Shown here piece after piece: positions 59,671 to 64,000 of a stretch of DNA of 64,000 nt. A program made the translations under genes and the position numbers. The stretch lies in assembly GCF_910591885.1 (NCBI RefSeq), contig NC_063269.1:3968001-4032000 (forward strand), in the 5' to 3' direction. This DNA comes from Bombus terrestris. Its lineage: Eukaryota > Arthropoda > Insecta > Hymenoptera > Apidae. A model generated the notes under the pieces. It worked only from the letters and a program-made list of their open reading frames with translations, was not told the origin of the DNA and ran no database searches. The first letter of the stretch is position 1; each line of letters begins with the position of its first letter.

Positions 59671-62600
59671 GGTAAAGACATGTTAAAAAGTTGGAAGACT
59701 TCTTAGCTTTACCGGACAGCTTTAGAGTTTAGAGGAGAGAATAAAATAGACGAAACGAATAGGTGAAAATTGCGAGGAAAATCGGCCGAACAATCGAGCT
59801 GGACGGTATGCAACAATGAACTATCGAACGTTCGAGAGATTTTCCATTGGAACTGGCTCGAGATAACAGAAAGAAAGAGCAACGAAGGGCGAGGAGAGGG
59901 AAGACGGAAGCGTTCTGAACGCGGCACGACAGCGGCCGAGCGACGTCGAGATTTTGCACTGGTCATCGTTTTAACCATCGTTTTACGCCGTCGAATGGCC
60001 GAATAGGAGGCGAGATTGCCGAAGTGGTCGACAGCCAGGCTTCTGAATCGAAGATTAATTGCGCGATTCACCGGACTCCTGCAATGGGCCGGGATCCCCG
60101 TGGCTTAAGCAGACACGATGAAACACTTTCGTAGCCGCGAGAACCGAATAGGAGATGGCGATTCTGCAACCGCCGCGATTCCGGAATTTCTCAACCCGAG
60201 CACTGCTATCGTTTCGAGCCTCGTGGCCATGTTAATTACTTCGCTAAGGATATCTTTGATTGCGCATTTCACCACCGTACATTACTCCGTTATACGCGCT
60301 CTAGATGTCGAATTAGTCTGGCATTTAACACCGCAAATATTCTAAAATATATTCCCATGATATTGTCATCGCGCGTATTACTATAAACCAAGAACACGTG
60401 AATATCGTAATCTTCGATGAGTATGGAAATTCGTACGAAGCGATAGCGAGTGAAAGTTGATGACAGGATATGAATGAATGCATGGTGATGCATGGTGCTA
60501 CATGGAAATTTTAAGAATCTGTATGGTACACACATATAAGGTGCAGAAGCGCACGGTATGATTGAAACGTAAAAGCGTCGTGAGCGTGAAATCGTTGGTT
60601 TCGAGTTGTTAAAATCGTGCAATAGTCGTAAAGCTGTGTGAATCCTTGTATTTACCATCATTTATAGTATTTGATAAACTGTTAGTCATTTACGATACGA
60701 TACTTTGCGCTCGATAGTTACTCTCTTTCTAGGGAATGAAAATAGAGATGAACGAAATAGATACGTTTTGCCTGAACCGAGAACTTCACGAGAATTTCAC
60801 ATCGCGGAAAACTATACAGAGAAAACGAATCTAAAGCGAACAGCATCTATATCGAGCAATTTCGTTCAAGTATTCCCACGAATCAAAAATAATTATTCTT
60901 TTTCTAACGTATGAAATTTCCATACCCTTTACTCGAACGAGGATCCTCGGGAAAATGTTTCTTCAGGTAAGATATGTACGAAGCGAAAAAGATTAAGCGG
61001 CTGAGCAGAGAATCGCAGATTTTAAACGGCGAATAACTCCGACGATCCGATAGTCTCGCGGTATCCATAGATATATGAGCGTTTGAGGGTGGCCGCGAGG
61101 AAATCCGGTTGTGCTGTAGGCGAGCAACTTTTTGGCGTGGAACGTGAATTATTTGGTCGACGGGGGCAGGATAAATTTTTTCCTTCCACCAGGGAAAAGT
61201 ATCAAAATTCGTCGGCGCGTGAAAAGAAAACGCGAAACCTGTTACCTACGTATCGCTGCTTATAGCATTAACAACTTACTTTAAAATGCTATGCATAGCA
61301 AAGGCAATTCCAGAACGCAGCGCATATCGTTCGTTCACCGTTCTATCATTTTTCTCATCTTTCTCTTTTTCCTTCCTCTTTTTCCGACAGCCACCGTACT
61401 TGATATCCTTCGTGACGCTTTACGTTGACTTTTATCGCCTCGTATCGTCGACCGATATAGCAGACTCGAAGAAAAGCATGTAGGAAGTGAGCGTTACTGG
61501 AGGACGCTGAATAACTACGTATTTTATATTCTATATTTATGGTTGAGTACGTGCAAATGGGAATTTGGTGTGGCTGTTTATCACCTAGTGACTGAATTTT
61601 GGCTGCTAGGGAGCAGTAAAAGAATCGAGAGCTTCAAGTGAAAGATGGAAAAAAAGAGCGTATGGTCACTGGAGAACGACTGAACGTGACCAAATATTAT
61701 TAGATTCGCAGATAGCTGAGTAACGAAAACTAAACGTGTCGTTTCATTGAGGAAGAAACGCAGGTTGCGCTCATTCTAACTCTTCGAGACTTATGCTCCA
61801 AATATTTTGTACCGGTATCTTGGAATCATTTAATTCAAGAAGAAGTTCGAGTCGGTATCTGCATTGGTCTCTGAGAAAATAATTTACATTTTACGTATTT
61901 TTCTGCATTTACATTGCGTAAAGAATGGAAAACAGGTATCGACAGGTATCTAGCTTCGAGCAACACCGACAAGTTACAAGGGGTTCGAGTTGTTGCGATG
62001 TTTTATAAAGTTGTAGTACTACGATAACTACGTACTTAAAACTGTCCCAATATACTTATTTATTGCTTTATATCGCTGTATAAAACTGTCCCCCAATCCC
62101 ATCTTTTCAACAGAAATAAAAGCCCAATGTAAAAATTCGTATAAATACAAGAATAAGTATTGATCGATTGTTTCAAAGATTCGTACTCATCCGATTTAAT
62201 GAATCATCGAGCGTAAGCGTCGCGGTAGGTAAGGAAAATGACGGTGAATAAAAGACCATGTGCCAAGAGATTGTGACGCTTCGATGTCAATATCGAGCGA
62301 AATATAGGACATCGTAAAAGTCGACTAGCTTGGTTTATCATGTCGTACGTTATCGGTATTGTCTCGGTATATATTAAGCACCGGTCGTATCGACGCCGGG
62401 TTCAGTCGCCTTCGTTCCAGTCTCCGCCGACGCAGTTAACAGTACATAATCTTTCATCTCCGATACCTAAAACCGATAGCCTCGATAAAAGTTCAGTTTC
62501 ATCGCGACCTGGAATAACCTCCAGTTACGGCGCCGAAAACATATCGTCATAAAATAATAATTTTTAATAAATTTTCTATCAACTTGCTCAGCGACACTCA

Positions 62601-63084
62601 TCCAGTGTAATCAAAGAGCTCACGGGAAACCCTATTGATTTCGCAGAGTTTTCTTTAAAACATCGAAACGTTTCCCAGTATCGTCCAATCAGTCATGTAT
62701 CCAAGCGAGGATAAAGTTTAGCTTTCGCGCGACACGATCAACACGGAGCTCGCACGGCTTGATTTCTCCGCCATTCCAGATACAAAGAGGGGAAGCCCGC
62801 AAGCCTGTTTCACGTTGCAGAGACTGGTAAACATGGGGATCAATTTAAACTCAGATCTCTGTAATCATGGGACGAACCGGCCGAGAGGTACTTTGCCAAC
62901 CAGACGCCGAAAAGGGAATAGGAAAGTTTCGGGTGCGTGACGCTATCGAACCGTCCAGCCAAATTCGAAGAAATCAACCACACCGCGCTATACGATCCGT
63001 GTGATTCGCTTATGTAGATTTTCAATAAGAACGATCTATAACCTTGCGTTCGTTAATAAGCGAACGCTCTCGCGCTTTTTCCAG

Positions 63085-63206
63085 ATCCTGTGCTATTTAA
63101 CCAGCGTTAAAGTGTGTCCTGATTTAATTACCGTTTTAATTAGAGCAGCGGGAACGGACTTCGACGACCCGCTGCGCATCCATTGGAATACGATATTAGA
63201 CAGAGG
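63085..63206 (+). CDS. Best candidate internal coding exon, 122 nt
   Basis: The acceptor is TCTCGCGCTTTTTCCAG (ending 63084) and the donor is AGAGG|GTAAGTATT (63207), both close to consensus. Only one of the three plus-strand frames is open across the interval; the other two meet TAA within 25 bases. The reading is 40 residues plus two bases (phase 0 in, phase 2 out), starting ILCYLTSVKVCPDLITVLIR and ending HWNTILDRG. It has a hydrophobic first half and an acidic centre (DFDD). I match it to no family. The minus strand is also open here. Given how many GTAAGT sites a 64 kb window holds, chance pairing remains possible. Confidence 0.3.
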
Positions 63207-63810
63207 GTAAGTATTGGAGACTCTTAAATTGACAAGAGGCGAGAAGAAGTAATAAGGATCGGAAATATGTATTAAAAATCTGGCGAATTTCATACGTAAT
63301 TTCACTTGTTCAGGAAATTATTCCAACGCTTATATAGAAATCTTCTACGACTATATTACGCGTCATGGACAAATTTCGAAATTTTATTAACACTGCGTTA
63401 AGACCATTGCGACTTAAATTAGTAAAATCTCGGATAAATTCGAAAACGTATATAAAAGTCGCAAGATGTTCGCTGCGGGTATATACTTGTTAAAAAATTA
63501 ATAGATAGTCGTATGTTGTCACGGAGCTAGTGAAATGTTTTGCATAATACACGCGATATATACGTAAAACTACGGTAAATATTCAAATGCATACTTTCAC
63601 GAGTTACTGAAAAGGAGAGGAATTTCGATCGAAAACGTTCATGCGTTCGTTGACCGTGTGAATATCAAATGACGTATAAAAACTTAAGTACGAGCACGGA
63701 ATCGACTATAACATTTGCCACGATCTCGAGACGAAACTATCGCAACATACCGTGACAGCGTGACACAAAGCGCATAAGGTTGAAACATTTTTTTACCGGC
63801 CTCTTTTTAA

Positions 63811-63830
63811 CCAAAGGATGCCAATGCTTT
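63811..63830 (-). repeat. Split motif, partial reverse copy
   Basis: CCAAAGGATGCCAATGCTTT on the plus strand; its complement AAAGCATTGGCATCCTTTGG matches AAAGCACTGGCATCCCTTTG of copy 1 at 18 of 20 positions. The AACCATG part is missing. Confidence 0.4.
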
Positions 63831-64000
63831 TTCCCTTTCAGCTTTTTTCTCTCTCCTTCCAACTTCCTTTCTCTTTCTTTCTCTTTGGTATTGTCGTGCA
63901 CCGTTGATACGCGTTTGCACGCATCCTTTGAATTGCACCGACAGAAACGACTATCGAACGGCTGCTATTGCGGCGCACTGACGTCGATTCGATGCGATTC

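Larger units (their letters stand above)
58401..61480. other. Noncoding, with element copies and small duplications
   Basis: Holds the complete MITE-like copy at 58458, a solo end at 58409, a 3 x 20 bp tandem at 58561, a 21 bp tandem at 59143, and a diverged duplicate around 59244 and 59423. At 60955-60966 CTTCAG|GTAAGA is a consensus donor with a moderately open frame before it but a weak acceptor. 61080-61480 shows nothing. Confidence 0.5.
61481..64000. other. Noncoding, AT-rich, with one exon candidate
   Basis: 61489-61511 and 61656-61684 share GAGCG, ACTGGAG and ACG(A)CTGAA in order. 62038-62048 and 62082-62092 share AAAACTGTCCC. 61790-62340 is AT-rich. The exon candidate at 63085 is listed separately. 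63811-63830 is a partial reverse copy of the split motif. 63830-63895 is CT-rich. Confidence 0.5.

Noticed and set aside
60009..60090. tRNA-like start (GGCGAGATTGCCGAAGTGG) resembling an A box
   Set aside because: No B box (GGTTCGANTCC) at the right distance and no acceptor-stem pairing.
60955..60966. Consensus donor CTTCAG|GTAAGA
   Set aside because: The preceding frame is open for about 35 codons, but no credible acceptor bounds it, so no exon can be defined.

Overview
This is a 64 kb piece of animal nuclear DNA with no protein-coding gene I can recognise. The sequence is moderately AT-rich with alternating AT-rich and GC-richer blocks. CpG is abundant almost everywhere (cg, tcga, gcg and cgcg are very common), and there are many (GA)n/(CT)n microsatellites, A/T homopolymers and decayed short inverted-repeat elements. 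There are no operons, bacterial ribosome sites or dense ORFs. Retained CpG, small microsatellites and sparse small transposon remnants are what I would expect from a hymenopteran insect such as a bee. That assignment is inference from base composition, not from any marker gene.

None of the translated open frames of 60 codons or more carries a family signature I know. I looked for homeobox, C2H2 zinc finger, kinase, P450, GPCR, transposase and reverse transcriptase motifs. The longest frames (3341-4174, 37684-38478, 4348-5070) lie in pyrimidine-skewed or stop-poor DNA and are open in several frames at once, so I treat them as chance. The window is best read as intergenic or long-intron DNA. 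I list a few splice-bounded exon candidates with low confidence, the best being 63085-63206 on the plus strand and 31612-31851 on the minus strand.

Layout. 1-9.4 kb: CpG-rich unique DNA with a long pyrimidine-rich tract at 3.45-3.97 kb. 9.4-24.8 kb: blocks with homeodomain-type site clusters (9.79, 13.46, 20.0, 24.33 kb), most of the copies of an ~80 bp inverted-repeat element, a CpG-poor island at 15.58-15.79 kb and a decayed three-unit repeat at 17.1-17.5 kb. 24.8-28.3 kb: purine-rich DNA with a duplicated ~65 bp block. 28.3-43.7 kb: mostly featureless unique DNA. 43.7-47.0 kb: a tandemly duplicated ~170 bp unit and a (CTAC)10 microsatellite. 47-58.4 kb: unique DNA, AT-rich in parts, with GA microsatellites. 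58.4-64 kb: two copies of the inverted-repeat element, a 3 x 20 bp tandem repeat, small local duplications and the best exon candidate.

The most interesting structures are: (i) the ~80 bp MITE-like family with complete copies at 20332-20412 (+) and 58458-58537 (-) plus decayed copies; (ii) a ~30 bp split motif recurring at 12.73, 14.12, 43.63 and, partly, 63.81 kb; (iii) the duplicated block at 25.26/26.23 kb, whose differences fall mainly at third positions of one minus-strand frame; (iv) helically phased or palindromic homeodomain-like sites.
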